Part shown: one piece after another, positions 32,465 to 41,872 of the stretch | How the letters are laid out: each line of letters opens with the position of its first letter | How positions within the stretch are numbered: the stretch's first letter is position 1 | NCBI RefSeq assembly: GCF_003584125.1 | Contig: NZ_QXFL01000002.1 | Span: forward strand, 248,001-312,000 | Length of the DNA stretch: 64,000 nt | DNA from: Aurantiacibacter zhengii | Lineage (GTDB): Bacteria > Pseudomonadota > Alphaproteobacteria > Sphingomonadales > Sphingomonadaceae | Reading direction: 5' to 3' | Position numbers and translations under genes: made by a program | Notes under the pieces: generated by a model | What the model saw: the letters and a program-made list of their open reading frames with translations, nothing else | Told to the model about the DNA's origin: nothing | Database searches by the model: none

Positions 32465-35341
32465 TCAGCGGAACGACAGTTCCACCGCACTGCCATCGTA
32501 GGCGATTGTCGTCGTCGGCTGTGCGGAGAAAACCTCCATGCCGCCGTCGCCATCGTGGACCACAATCCCGATCTGGCGTGTGGCGTGCATGCCGGGATAG
32601 CTCCCGCTGCGCTCGCCGATTACCAGTTTGCGCGCGCCTTCGTCCCACGACACTGGTATGCGCGTGAACTCGCCGTCGCGGTAACCCATGTCGGTGCCTT
32701 CGTCTTCGTATAGCGTGAAGCTGCCATTGGCTCCCGCGAACACATGGACGGTCAGCACCCCTCCGGTATCCTGCGCAGTCGACTGAATTACGGGACCGGT
32801 CGGAACGATCGCTCCTGCGCGTACGAACAGCGGCATCCTTTCGCGCGGTGCGGCTGCCGTTACCGATTGGCCGCCCGCCAGTCGCTGGCCGTTGTTTGCA
32901 TCGAACCAATTGGCATCTGCGGGCAGATAGACCTCGCGCTCACGCGCCTCGAACTGCGTGACGGGAGCCACCAGGAATGATGGACCGAACAGGTATTCGT
33001 CATCGATCTCCCATGTTTCGCGGTCGTCCTCGAAATCCATCACCAGCGGGCGCATGATCGTGCCGTCGTCGAAATGCGTGCCCGCTGCGACGGTGTAGAT
33101 GTAGGGCATCAGCGCGTAACGCAGGCGGTGATAGTAGGTGAGACTTTCCATCATCGCCGGATCGTCGGCTGCTATTACCGGCGTCTCGCGGTGCGGGAAT
33201 TCGCCATGACTGCGAAACAGCGGGCTGAATGCGCCGAACTGGAACCAGCGGGTATAAAGCTCGCGCCATTCGGGCAGATGCTCGGGGTCTTCCTGGCTGT
33301 AACGGTTCTCCAGCGAGAAGCCGCCGATATCGTGCGTCCAGTGTGGCACGCCCGCCAGCGATAGGTTGAGGCCCGCGCTGATTTGGTCGCGCAGGTCGTC
33401 CCACCGCGCAGCCACGTCGCCGGACCAGAGCGCTGCCGACGCGCGCTGTACGCCGCCGAAGCCGCTGCGGGTGAGGATGAACGGCCGGGTGTCCGGCTGC
33501 GCTTCCCGCAGGCCCTCCGCCACGCCCTCTGCATGGGGGAGCGGGTAGGAATTGAAGATCGCCGCGCCCGGAACGCCGGTGGCGGGGCTGGTCATCTGGT
33601 ACTTGCGCTCCTCGACGGAGAGGTTGGAATGCCAGTCCGGCTCTGTCGCATCCATCCACCATGCATCAAAGCCCATCGGCAGCAAGGTATCGCGCACCTG
33701 CCGCCAGTAGATGTCGCGCGCCTCGGCGGTGTAGGGATCGTAGAAGGTGTTGGCATAGCCCGGCCCCACCCAATCCAGCTGGCCTGCTTCCAACGGGCGC
33801 TCGTAGAGGTAGCCGCCAGCCGCCAGTTCCTGCGCGTGGGCAGTGGTCGGATAGAATTTCGGCCAGACGCTGATCATGATCCGCGCGTCCTGATCGTGCA
33901 CCTCGCGCACCATGGCGGTGGGATCGGGGAAGCGGGCAGGATCGAAGCAGTGACAGCCCCAGCTGTCCTCGGGCCAGTAAAACCAGTCCTGCACGATATT
34001 GTCGATGGGGATTTGCGCCGCGCGATAGGCACTGACCACGTCTAGCAATTCGGCTTGCGTGTTGTAGCGCTGGCGCGATTGCCAGAAGCCAAAGGCCCAT
34101 TCGGGCATCATCGGCGCCTTGCCCGTCAGGCGGCGGTATCCGGCAATCGCGTCGTCCATGTTAGGCGCGGGGACGACGTAATAGTCGATGGCCTTGCCCG
34201 CCTCGCTTGCGAAGCTGACCGAATGGCGATCGGCATCGGGCAGCGGGTCTGCATGTTCGAGCGCGATGTAGCCCTGGTTCGGCTCCCAGTCGATTTTCAG
34301 TTCGACTGACTCGCCAGCCGTCAGTTCGAGTTCAAAATTGTGATACCACGGGTTCCAGTTCTGCCGCCACCGGTTGAGAACCTCCTCCCCATCGGCGGTG
34401 ACGGTGACATAGCTGGAGGAATAGAGCCGGAATTTGTGGGTGCCGCTGACTTCGGGCGTGAAGCTGCCGGTCCACAGGACACGCTGCGTTTCCACCGCAT
34501 TGCCCTGCGTATTCTGCCCCGTTGTCGCAGCCTCCACCGCAGCAGTTGCTTCCTCCGGCCAGTCGGCCTGATTGCGCAGATACTGGTAATCGATGGTATC
34601 TTCGTAGCGGCTCAGGACAAGCTCATCGCCGAGGAAATACTCTGCTCGCCACCCCGGGATCACATCCCCCATCTGGTGATCCGGACTGTTTACCCGCATC
34701 ATCCCGTAACCCCTATCGGCCACGAGCTTCTCGTAGGGCTCCGGATCGCCGACGCGGGTAATGGAATTGTTGTCCCACAAGAGGCCGTACCCGCGCGTGG
34801 AGACAAGGTAGGGCACGGCAATCGCCATGTTGTGCTGAGCGAGTTCCACGTCTTCGCCGTTGTAGTTCATCTGCCGGTTCTGGTGTTGGCCCAAGCCGTA
34901 AAGACCCTCGTCGGTGCCGCGGTTGAACTGCACGCGGGTGGCGAACCACCCCTGCCCTTCCAGCTCGACCGGCGTAATCGAGCGCGCCGAAGCATTCTCG
35001 TCGAGCAGCAGCTCCCCCTCGCGCCCGTAGACGACCAGCCGGCCGTCGGTCAGCTGCACCATCGCCGTCCCGCCGGATGAAACGAGGCTGGCCCACCCAT
35101 CGTCGGTCGAAAACCGTGGCAAGCCATCGGGCTGGGCGATCACCATCAGGCTTTCTGCCGCATCGGTTACGTCATCGGCAACGGTCACCCGGAAGCTGCC
35201 GTCCGCAAAGGCAAGCACGCGCACCTCTTCGCCGTTATCGGTGCTCACGATCATCCCGTGATCGACTTGCCGGGCCTCTCCCGCCAGGGCCGAACTCGTC
35301 AGCGCCAGCAGGCTGGCTGTTGCGGCTAGTGCAAGTCTCAT
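32465..35341 (-). CDS. GH31 alpha-xylosidase with PA14 insert
   Basis: This 958-residue exported glycoside hydrolase of family GH31 has a signal peptide (MRLALAATASLLALTSSALAG). The N-terminal beta-domain includes YGLGQHQNRQMNYNG. A PA14-type domain (about residues 240-360; WTGSFTPEVSGTHKFRLYSSS) is inserted before the catalytic barrel. The GH31 catalytic Asp residues are seen in AWWMDATEPD (nucleophile) and ALWSGDVAARWDDL (acid/base). The PA14-containing GH31 layout matches Cellvibrio Xyl31A, which removes alpha-xylose from xyloglucan oligosaccharides. The start at 35341 overlaps the GH35 stop (ATGA); upstream open frame inside the GH35 gene is not coding. Confidence 0.9.
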   Translation of the reverse strand: MRLALAATASLLALTSSALAGEARQVDHGMIVSTDNGEEVRVLAFADGSFRVTVADDVTDAAESLMVIAQPDGLPRFSTDDGWASLVSSGGTAMVQLTDGRLVVYGREGELLLDENASARSITPVELEGQGWFATRVQFNRGTDEGLYGLGQHQNRQMNYNGEDVELAQHNMAIAVPYLVSTRGYGLLWDNNSITRVGDPEPYEKLVADRGYGMMRVNSPDHQMGDVIPGWRAEYFLGDELVLSRYEDTIDYQYLRNQADWPEEATAAVEAATTGQNTQGNAVETQRVLWTGSFTPEVSGTHKFRLYSSSYVTVTADGEEVLNRWRQNWNPWYHNFELELTAGESVELKIDWEPNQGYIALEHADPLPDADRHSVSFASEAGKAIDYYVVPAPNMDDAIAGYRRLTGKAPMMPEWAFGFWQSRQRYNTQAELLDVVSAYRAAQIPIDNIVQDWFYWPEDSWGCHCFDPARFPDPTAMVREVHDQDARIMISVWPKFYPTTAHAQELAAGGYLYERPLEAGQLDWVGPGYANTFYDPYTAEARDIYWRQVRDTLLPMGFDAWWMDATEPDWHSNLSVEERKYQMTSPATGVPGAAIFNSYPLPHAEGVAEGLREAQPDTRPFILTRSGFGGVQRASAALWSGDVAARWDDLRDQISAGLNLSLAGVPHWTHDIGGFSLENRYSQEDPEHLPEWRELYTRWFQFGAFSPLFRSHGEFPHRETPVIAADDPAMMESLTYYHRLRYALMPYIYTVAAGTHFDDGTIMRPLVMDFEDDRETWEIDDEYLFGPSFLVAPVTQFEAREREVYLPADANWFDANNGQRLAGGQSVTAAAPRERMPLFVRAGAIVPTGPVIQSTAQDTGGVLTVHVFAGANGSFTLYEDEGTDMGYRDGEFTRIPVSWDEGARKLVIGERSGSYPGMHATRQIGIVVHDGDGGMEVFSAQPTTTIAYDGSAVELSFR

Positions 35342-37002
35342 CGGTAGGTCCCCATTTCCACGCGCAGCCAAACGGGCTGCTCTCCAAAGTTGAATCCGTA
35401 ATCCACCTGGTCGCCGTTCCACCGCCGCCGCATAACCCATTCGCCGTCGACGAAGGTGCCCTCCTGCGCCTCGATGATCTGCGCCTGTTCGCCAGGAGAA
35501 CCATCGGCGAGTGCGAAGCGCACTCGTACGTGCTGCCCGGCAAGGAGGAAGGTGTGTGTATCGAGCTGCGCAACCATCATGCCGCCGGTAGGCACGTCCT
35601 TCAGCGGATGCTCCTGCTGGCCATCGAACGACCAGTCGTCCTCGCCGAACATCCAGCGCCCGTACTGGACGTCGATCTGCCAGCGGCCCATCTCGTGAGA
35701 CTGGTCGCTTCCATCCTGCCCGCGTGCGGTGCCCCAGGTCGGACGGTCCATCGCAATACGCGCCCAGTCGCGCGCAGCGGGCGCAAGGAAACGGTAAGGG
35801 GCTGCGAAGGCCTCTAACGTCTCTTCGTCCAGCACCGCCGCGCCGAGCGGATGATTGATATAGCCGGACCTGTCCATGCCGAATGGGCTGAACATCACGC
35901 CGCCGCGCCCCAGCGCGGGCCAGATAAAGCGGGCGTAGTCCCGCGCGTTGCCGATTTCGGGGACCAGCAGGGGCCATCCACCCTCCCCATAGCGATCGAG
36001 GTAGCGGACCACCGCATCTGCATTGCGGTTGTAGATGTCGGGTCCGTAGGCATCCACGCTGGGCGCCGCGATCCGCCAGATTGGCAGCGCATTCCAGTTG
36101 GGACCGCCAGAAGGGCCGACATCGCCGCTCCCGTCGGTAAAGGCATCGCCCAGGGCGGCATTGACCAGCACCGGCAGTTCCCACTCCGCCAGCCCGGTGC
36201 GCGCCACGGCTTCGACATAACTGGCCATGTGCCAGCTCATGAAATATTGCTCGGCACGAGGGCCGAAGGCATCGGACCACGTGCCACGCGCTATGCCCAG
36301 CCCGTCGGCCAGTTCCTGCGGGATCGGCTGCGCAAACAGGCGCGCGGGGCCATCGGCGTGATCCCGCGCCAGCCGGTAGCTGCCGGTTTCGTTCTCCACT
36401 TGCACCATGATGACCGTGTGCTGGCGGTCGATCCGCGCCAGGTGTCGCATCACTTGCGCAAAGGCGCGCGCGTCGGCCTCACGGGTCGCTGCGGCGTGGG
36501 GAGAGAGCGCGTAGTGCGCACTGCCCTCGGGCGTGCGCATGCGCGGAAACCGCTCCCCGTCGCGCTTTACCCAGGCGGGCGCGTAGCCTGGTGCGGTATT
36601 CTTGAACGCGCCATACCACAGCAGCACCAACCGCTTGTCGTGCGCCCGCGCCTGTTCCAGTAGCGTATCCAAAAAAGTCAGGTCGAACAGTCCCTCCTCC
36701 GGCTCAACCTGCTCCCATGCGACCGGCATCAGTAGCGTATTCGCGTGCAAACGTTCCACCATGGGCCACACGGTTTCCAGCATGGCGGGATAATTGGAAG
36801 AATTGTTCGCCTGCACCGCGAGGGCAAGGTAGGGCTCGCCATCGACCACGAGCGCGGTTTGGGTGCCGCTCCGGTCGAAATGCGGGGCTTGCGACCAAGC
36901 CGGAATCGCTGGCAAGCACATCAGGGCCACGCCAGCCAATGCTGAAAATAGTCGCAGGACTCCCTCCCATGTTTGCGCTACCATCGCAAAAATGCGACGC
37001 AT
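35338..37002 (-). CDS. GH35 beta-galactosidase
   Basis: This 554-residue exported glycoside hydrolase of family GH35 has a hydrophobic signal segment at about residues 18-37 (LFSALAGVALMCLPAIPAWSQA), preceded by a rather long N-terminus; a start at the ATG at 36984 or later is possible. The catalytic Glu residues are in VQVENETGSY (acid/base) and LLVPEIGNA (nucleophile). The C-terminal part resembles the extra domain of bacterial Bgl35A-type enzymes. Such enzymes remove galactose from xyloglucan side chains. It is translationally coupled to the GH31 alpha-xylosidase, so the pair would strip galactose and then xylose from xyloglucan oligosaccharides in the periplasm. Confidence 0.9.
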   Translation of the reverse strand: MRRIFAMVAQTWEGVLRLFSALAGVALMCLPAIPAWSQAPHFDRSGTQTALVVDGEPYLALAVQANNSSNYPAMLETVWPMVERLHANTLLMPVAWEQVEPEEGLFDLTFLDTLLEQARAHDKRLVLLWYGAFKNTAPGYAPAWVKRDGERFPRMRTPEGSAHYALSPHAAATREADARAFAQVMRHLARIDRQHTVIMVQVENETGSYRLARDHADGPARLFAQPIPQELADGLGIARGTWSDAFGPRAEQYFMSWHMASYVEAVARTGLAEWELPVLVNAALGDAFTDGSGDVGPSGGPNWNALPIWRIAAPSVDAYGPDIYNRNADAVVRYLDRYGEGGWPLLVPEIGNARDYARFIWPALGRGGVMFSPFGMDRSGYINHPLGAAVLDEETLEAFAAPYRFLAPAARDWARIAMDRPTWGTARGQDGSDQSHEMGRWQIDVQYGRWMFGEDDWSFDGQQEHPLKDVPTGGMMVAQLDTHTFLLAGQHVRVRFALADGSPGEQAQIIEAQEGTFVDGEWVMRRRWNGDQVDYGFNFGEQPVWLRVEMGTYR

Positions 37003-37040
37003 TGCAAGCGTTTCGGTTACGATGGGAAAGGGGTGAGGAA

Positions 37041-38321
37041 TTGGTTAGACACGGTCTTGTATTGGCGAGCGTCTTTGGAATGGCGGCATGTGCCACGGTA
37101 CCGGTAACACAACCGGCCGATGTCTCCACTTTCACCCCGGACTGCCCGGCGATTGGCAGCTTTCTCGACACAGCGGTATCGCAAGGTCGCACGGTCGGTG
37201 CATCGGCGCTGGTCTGGAAGGATGGCACCGAAGCCTGCTTTGAACGCGCTGGCTTGGCATCGCGCGAGGAAAACAGACCGTTCGCGCGCGACACGCTCGT
37301 CCAGATATTCTCGATGACCAAGCCGGTAACCGGCGTAGCGCTGATGCAATTGTGGGAACAGGGCGAGTTCGGGCTCGACGATCCGCTGTACTGGCATCTG
37401 CCGGAATACCGGGACCTGCAGGTCGCCACCGAAATGGGCAGCGACGGCGACCTCGTGCTGCGCGACCCGTCCCGCCCGCCAACCATGCGCGACGTGATGC
37501 GCCATACCGCGGGCTTTACCTACGGCGGATCGGACGAACCGGCGGACATCGTGTGGGAGCGGCTGCAACCGCTTTCGCCCGACAACACTCTCGCCCAGTT
37601 TTCCGAGGAGATGGCCCAGGTACCCCTGATCGCCGATCCGGGCACCCGCTGGTTCTATTCCGCCGGTGTCGATGTGCAGGCGCGGCTGGTAGAGGTTCTG
37701 TCCGGCATGGCTTACGACGATTACGTTGCCGCCAATATCTTCACGCCGCTGGGCATGACCGACAGCGCATGGAAGCGCGACAGCGAGGATCTGGACCGGC
37801 TGGCCCGCATATATGTCGCCGACGAGAACGGTGCCCTCGTACCGATGCCCCGCGAAGAATGGCTGGAGCCGAATTTTGCGGGAAAGCCGATGACCATGGG
37901 CGGTTCCGGCATCGTGACCACGGTGGACGATTACATGCGCTTTGCCCGCATGCTGCTGAACGAAGGCGAGCTTGACGGCCAGCGCATCCTGCAGCCGGCG
38001 ACAATCCGGATCATGGCAACGAACATGCTCGATGCCCGCATAACCCCGGAAAACCGCCTGTGGCTGCCAAGCAAGGGATCGGGCGGTTTCGGTCTGAATT
38101 TCTTCGTTCGCACTTCGCCGCCAATGTCGCCGGAAGAGAACAGGGGAACGGTCGGCGAATTTTTCTGGGACGGCTATCCCTCTATGCTCTTCTGGGTGGA
38201 CCCGGCACAGGACATGGCAGTCGTCTTCGCGACCCAGAAGGTGCCGTTCGACAACGCGCTGCACCACGATTTTCGCGACGCCGTTTATGGCGCGGACTAT
38301 GTGGGGCTTCCGCCAGAATAG
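37041..38321 (+). CDS. Class C beta-lactamase-family serine hydrolase, lipoprotein
   Basis: This 426-residue serine hydrolase has the beta-lactamase/PBP fold. The start is taken as TTG at 37041, with AAAGGGG about 8 bp upstream; this gives MVRHGLVLASVFGMAAC with a lipobox (MAAC). The active-site SxxK is FSMTKPVT, the Tyr motif is FYSAGVDV, and GSGGFGLNF could serve as the third motif. The family includes esterases, D-aminopeptidases and EstB-type enzymes; a true beta-lactamase is unlikely. It is divergent from the GH35 gene across 38 bp, so the two promoters overlap. The substrate is not known. Confidence 0.85.
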   Translation: MVRHGLVLASVFGMAACATVPVTQPADVSTFTPDCPAIGSFLDTAVSQGRTVGASALVWKDGTEACFERAGLASREENRPFARDTLVQIFSMTKPVTGVALMQLWEQGEFGLDDPLYWHLPEYRDLQVATEMGSDGDLVLRDPSRPPTMRDVMRHTAGFTYGGSDEPADIVWERLQPLSPDNTLAQFSEEMAQVPLIADPGTRWFYSAGVDVQARLVEVLSGMAYDDYVAANIFTPLGMTDSAWKRDSEDLDRLARIYVADENGALVPMPREEWLEPNFAGKPMTMGGSGIVTTVDDYMRFARMLLNEGELDGQRILQPATIRIMATNMLDARITPENRLWLPSKGSGGFGLNFFVRTSPPMSPEENRGTVGEFFWDGYPSMLFWVDPAQDMAVVFATQKVPFDNALHHDFRDAVYGADYVGLPPE

Positions 38322-38401
38322 CGATACCGGGTCACGCCGCTCGTTTGCGACCCCGGCCACGCGAAACCGGAACTGTCTGTCTCACGACGGGTTGGTGTTC
38401 C

Positions 38402-39205
38402 ATTGGCTATACCAGGAAAAGCGCAATCGAAACGAGCACCCAAGGAAGCGGATCGAAGCTCCTGCTGGTTCATGGACTGGGGGGTAGCGGCCGTTCTTGG
38501 GCGCCGATCATCCCGCTTCTGACCGAGCAGAGAGAGGTAATCACCGTCGACCTGCCCGGACACGGCAATACCCCCGCGCGCGCCGACAGCGGAACATTCG
38601 CCGGCCTCGCCGACGACCTGCAGGAATATATCCAGCAAAACGATCTTGGATCGAACGATATCGCCGGCTTCTCGCTGGGCGGAAGGCTGGTGCTGGAGAT
38701 GGCGCGCCGTGGCTGCGCCGGGAATGTCGTCGCTCTTAATCCGGGCGGCTTCTGGCGTGGGTGGGAACGGACGTATTTCAAATGGACCCTGACAGCTTCG
38801 CACAAATTGTTGAGTGCACTGAAGGACCAATTGGGAACGCTGAGCGGTTCGGCGGTTTCCCGCACCGCGCTGCTTGCCCAGCTTTCGGCAAGACCCTGGG
38901 CGCTCGACGGGCCGATGGTGGAAAAGGAACTGGTGACCTTTGCTGAAACATCGACGGTCGTACCGCTGATCAAGGACCTGGCGAAAGGTCCGGCACAGAA
39001 AGGCCCCTCATCACCGCATGCTGGCCGGGTTTCTATCGCCTGGGGTGAAAAGGACCGCTTGTGCCCTCCGCGCCAGGCGCCGCGTGCCCGCACCGCATTT
39101 CCGCTGGCAGCGTTTCACTGGATCGAGGACAGCGGACACTACTCGCTGTGGGACAGGCCGGAAGAAGTCGCGGATATCATATTGGAAGGCACAGGGTCCG
39201 ACTAA
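38402..39205 (+). CDS. Alpha/beta hydrolase, start codon unresolved
   Basis: The reading frame encodes an alpha/beta-fold hydrolase: LLLVHGLGGSGRSW near the N-terminus, DLPGHGNTPA, nucleophile elbow GFSLGG, a late Asp in AWGEKDRLCPP and the catalytic His in DSGHYSLWDRPEEV. The core is complete, but no ATG, GTG or TTG is found in frame between the end of the serine hydrolase gene and the LLLVHGL strand. ATT at 38402 is given as a placeholder. A non-standard start, a small frameshift (TTG/GTG at 38392-38397 lie in another frame) or a sequencing error are the options. It follows the serine hydrolase gene on the same strand. Confidence 0.7.
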   Translation: MGYTRKSAIETSTQGSGSKLLLVHGLGGSGRSWAPIIPLLTEQREVITVDLPGHGNTPARADSGTFAGLADDLQEYIQQNDLGSNDIAGFSLGGRLVLEMARRGCAGNVVALNPGGFWRGWERTYFKWTLTASHKLLSALKDQLGTLSGSAVSRTALLAQLSARPWALDGPMVEKELVTFAETSTVVPLIKDLAKGPAQKGPSSPHAGRVSIAWGEKDRLCPPRQAPRARTAFPLAAFHWIEDSGHYSLWDRPEEVADIILEGTGSD

Positions 39206-39237
39206 GTCCACTGGCCAAGCGCTTGCGGATTATCGGG

Positions 39238-40002
39238 CTAAGGGAGAACGGCGGTTAGGCTCTCGCCCAGCACTTGCGCCATGCGCTCTATTCCCGCTTC
39301 GTCGGCCAAGTGGTCCTGACGCACCTCTACCTCGATATAGGGGAGGCCCAGAGGATAGGCATGGCGGGGCACGGTGTAATCGGTGTCGTCCATTTCGTAG
39401 GGCTGGTTGTCACCGATGCACAGCCCCTCCACCCCGCGCAGGTACTTCAGCACATCAAGCGCATAGGCGTCCTCGCGTCCGTCGTGCAGGATGCCGATGT
39501 CCCACGGGCGCTGCTCTCCCGACATGTTCGGTGTAAAGCTGTGCAACGAGACGAGGATCGTCGGCGCGCCTTTCGCCGCCCTCGCTTCCAGCGCTGCCGC
39601 GATCGCTGCATGATAGGGCTCGAAAATCGCGGCACGGCGGGCCTGCGTATCCTTTTCGGTAAGGTGCCTGTTTCCCGGAATCGGCGTCCCGTCACTGATC
39701 GCAGGCGCCCATTCGGGATCCCCAGGGTGGCGATTGCAGTCGCATACGAGACGCGAGAAATGCTGCCGGACAAACGGTGCCTGCAGGCGCTCTCCCAGCG
39801 CCTCCCCCAATTCCCTCACGCCCAGGTCGAGAGCAATGTGCCGGCGCCGGTCCTCGGCCGCAAGGCCGAGGTCGCCGAGTGACGCGGGAATTGCCGAGCC
39901 GGCATGATCCCCGATCAGCAGAAACGGACTTTCGGTGACAGGCAGGCGATTGAATCGGACCGGATTTCCATCCGAGGCGTTGAGAAGAGAATCGTCATCC
40001 AT
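39238..40002 (-). CDS. N-formylglutamate amidohydrolase family protein
   Basis: This 254-residue protein of the N-formylglutamate deformylase family comprises zinc-dependent amidohydrolases related to M14-type folds. Visible motifs include LLIGDHAGSAIP, FSRLVCDCNRHPGDP, TILVSLHSFTPNM and LPYIEVEVRQD, which together carry the expected His, Asp/Glu and Arg residues. In histidine degradation the enzyme releases formate from N-formylglutamate, but family members in sphingomonads often lie outside hut clusters, and no hut gene is visible here. It is therefore a family assignment only. It is convergent with the hydrolase upstream and divergent from the transglutaminase-like pair. Confidence 0.85.
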   Translation of the reverse strand: MDDDSLLNASDGNPVRFNRLPVTESPFLLIGDHAGSAIPASLGDLGLAAEDRRRHIALDLGVRELGEALGERLQAPFVRQHFSRLVCDCNRHPGDPEWAPAISDGTPIPGNRHLTEKDTQARRAAIFEPYHAAIAAALEARAAKGAPTILVSLHSFTPNMSGEQRPWDIGILHDGREDAYALDVLKYLRGVEGLCIGDNQPYEMDDTDYTVPRHAYPLGLPYIEVEVRQDHLADEAGIERMAQVLGESLTAVLP

Positions 40003-40037
40003 CCATCGCCAAACGTCTGGTTAGCTAGCACCGTTCC

Positions 40038-40955
40038 ATGCCCACCGTATCGATCAACCATGTGACCCGCTATCGCTACCAGCGCGAAGTGGCTTTCGGC
40101 GAACACCGCATTCTCGTGCGCCCGCGCGAGAGTTACGATCAGCGGGTCCTGAGCGCAGAGCTGACAATCGATCCCGAACCCCGCGAACTTCGGTGGCTGC
40201 AGGACGTATTCGGGAATGCGGTGGCCATAGCCCGGTTCGACACGCGCGCCGACGAGCTTGAAATTCACGCGACGGCAGAGGTCGAACACCTGCCGATCAG
40301 GCCAGACGATATCGCCATCGAGGAATACGCACGGCAGTATCCCTTCACCTATTCGGCAGAAGACATGCCCGACCTCCTCCGGTCGATAGAACGTCGTTAT
40401 CCGGATACCGACCGCGAGATAGACCGCTGGGCGCGCTCCTTTCTTTCGGACAAGGCGACCGACACGCTTGGTCTGCTGCGCCGCATGACCGATGCTATCT
40501 ATACCGATTTCGAATACGAACCACGGTTCGAGAAGGGTGTCCAATCACCGCTTGCAACACTGAACCTTCGCAAGGGCACCTGCCGTGATTACGCCGTCCT
40601 GATGATGGAAGCCGTAAGGGCGCTGGGCTTCGCTGCACGCTTCGTATCCGGCTATCTCTATTCCGCTGGCGACGATCACGCGCCTGTCGGAGGACATTCC
40701 ACCCATGCATGGTTGCGCGTTTTCATTCCGGGATCGGGATGGATCGAATTTGACCCGACGAATGGCATCGTGGGCAATCGCGGATTGATCCGCGTCGCCG
40801 TCGCGCGGGAACCCTCGCAGGCGCTCCCGCTATCGGGAACATGGGTGGGCCAGCGAGGAAGCCATATCGACATGGACGTCGACGTACGAATTACGCGGGT
40901 CGACCTGGAGACCAGTCATCCCGCCGCCCCACGAAAGGACAACCAGTCATGCTGA
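40038..40955 (+). CDS. Transglutaminase-like cysteine protease-fold protein
   Basis: This 305-residue cytoplasmic-looking protein has the bacterial transglutaminase-like N-terminal beta region (MPTVSINHVTRYRYQREVAFGEHR) and a transglutaminase core. The catalytic triad is visible as Cys in RKGTCRDYAVLMME, His in GGHSTHAWLRVF and Asp in WIEFDPTNG. The family includes protein crosslinkers and proteases of unclear substrate. Start ATG 40038. Its stop overlaps the start of the next gene, which encodes a second member of the same superfamily (ATGCTGA), so they are co-translated. The pair may act as one complex or on one substrate. Confidence 0.88.
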   Translation: MPTVSINHVTRYRYQREVAFGEHRILVRPRESYDQRVLSAELTIDPEPRELRWLQDVFGNAVAIARFDTRADELEIHATAEVEHLPIRPDDIAIEEYARQYPFTYSAEDMPDLLRSIERRYPDTDREIDRWARSFLSDKATDTLGLLRRMTDAIYTDFEYEPRFEKGVQSPLATLNLRKGTCRDYAVLMMEAVRALGFAARFVSGYLYSAGDDHAPVGGHSTHAWLRVFIPGSGWIEFDPTNGIVGNRGLIRVAVAREPSQALPLSGTWVGQRGSHIDMDVDVRITRVDLETSHPAAPRKDNQSC

Positions 40956-41809
40956 TACGCGCGGGATACGATATTCGCTTCGAGACCGAGGTCGAAGTTC
41001 CGATGCTCGCGCTCTTGCATGTTCGCCCAGAAAGGCAGCGCGATTTGCGAACACCGGAAGTGCTGAACGCGCAGCCCCACCTGCCCATCCGGACGCATAT
41101 CGACCATTTCGGTAATGTCTGCAGCCGTTTTACCTTGCCGCCCGGCTCGACAACGCTCACCGCCGATTTCGTGATCGAGGATAGCGGCGAACCCGACGAG
41201 GTCGCACCCGACGCGCCGCAGGTACCGGTCGACGAGCTGCCCGACGACGTGATCCAGTTCCTTCTGAGTTCGCGGTACTGCGAGGTTGGAAAGCTGGCGG
41301 AAGAAGCGTGGGACATCGCCCGGCATACCGAGCCCGGCTGGCAGCGCGCGCAGGCACTGGTGACGGCAGCCCACGAACGGATCGAATTCGATTACATGAA
41401 GGCCAGTACCGAGCATACCGCACGCTCGGCATATGACGAGGGGTTCGGCGTCTGCCGCGACTTCGCCCACCTCGGTATTACCCTGTGCCGCGCCGCCAAT
41501 ATCCCGGCCCGCTATTGCACCGGTTACCTCGGCGATATCGGCATCGAACCGGTGGACTACCCGATGGATTTCAGCGCCTGGTTCGAAGTCTACCTGGGTG
41601 GCCGCTGGTACACGTTCGACGCACGGCATAACACGCCTCGCATCGCCCGGATCGTCATGGCTAGAGGGCGCGATGCTACAGACACCGCTCTTACGACCCA
41701 GTTCGGCCGGGCACGGCTGGCCCACTTCCATGTCCATACCGATGAAGTGGCCGACACGGACCTGTCGAAACCGCCGGAGCAGACTGCCCTGCCACAGCCA
41801 CGCGGCTAA
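40949..41809 (+). CDS. Transglutaminase-like protein (second of a pair)
   Basis: This 286-residue transglutaminase-superfamily protein starts at ATG 40949, inside the end of the upstream paralogue. The N-terminal beta domain begins MLIRAGYDIRFETEVEVPMLALLHV. The core triad is Cys in DEGFGVCRDFAHLG, His/Trp region FSAWFEVYLGG (a His is not in the usual place) and Asp in WYTFDARHN. In this subfamily the sequence order resembles the first gene but with clear divergence. It ends convergently with the SecA-like gene, separated by an imperfect hairpin. The absence of an obvious HAW-type His deserves note; FDARHN contains a candidate His. Confidence 0.85.
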   Translation: MLIRAGYDIRFETEVEVPMLALLHVRPERQRDLRTPEVLNAQPHLPIRTHIDHFGNVCSRFTLPPGSTTLTADFVIEDSGEPDEVAPDAPQVPVDELPDDVIQFLLSSRYCEVGKLAEEAWDIARHTEPGWQRAQALVTAAHERIEFDYMKASTEHTARSAYDEGFGVCRDFAHLGITLCRAANIPARYCTGYLGDIGIEPVDYPMDFSAWFEVYLGGRWYTFDARHNTPRIARIVMARGRDATDTALTTQFGRARLAHFHVHTDEVADTDLSKPPEQTALPQPRG

Positions 41810-41824
41810 TTCTGCCATTTCGGG

Positions 41825-41872
41825 CCTAGGCACCTTGGACTGCGGTCGAATACGACAGTCCTGTGGCTTAGG
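41825..41872. terminator. Imperfect hairpin between convergent genes
   Basis: Imperfect arms of about 17 nt (41825-41842 and 41856-41872), with a perfect GGACTG/CAGTCC core, lie between the transglutaminase-like gene and the stop of the SecA-like gene. There is no U tract; this is a possible bidirectional terminator. Confidence 0.35.

Noticed and set aside
35342-36280. Upstream extension of the GH31 reading frame by about 310 codons
   Set aside because: It lies entirely inside the GH35 gene. The GH31 signal peptide starts at 35341, and the extension has no family similarity.
37003-37016. Possible LacI-type operator upstream of the GH35 gene
   Set aside because: Only the left half fits the TGNAANCGNTNNCA pattern; two positions of the right half fail, and no LacI-family gene is nearby.
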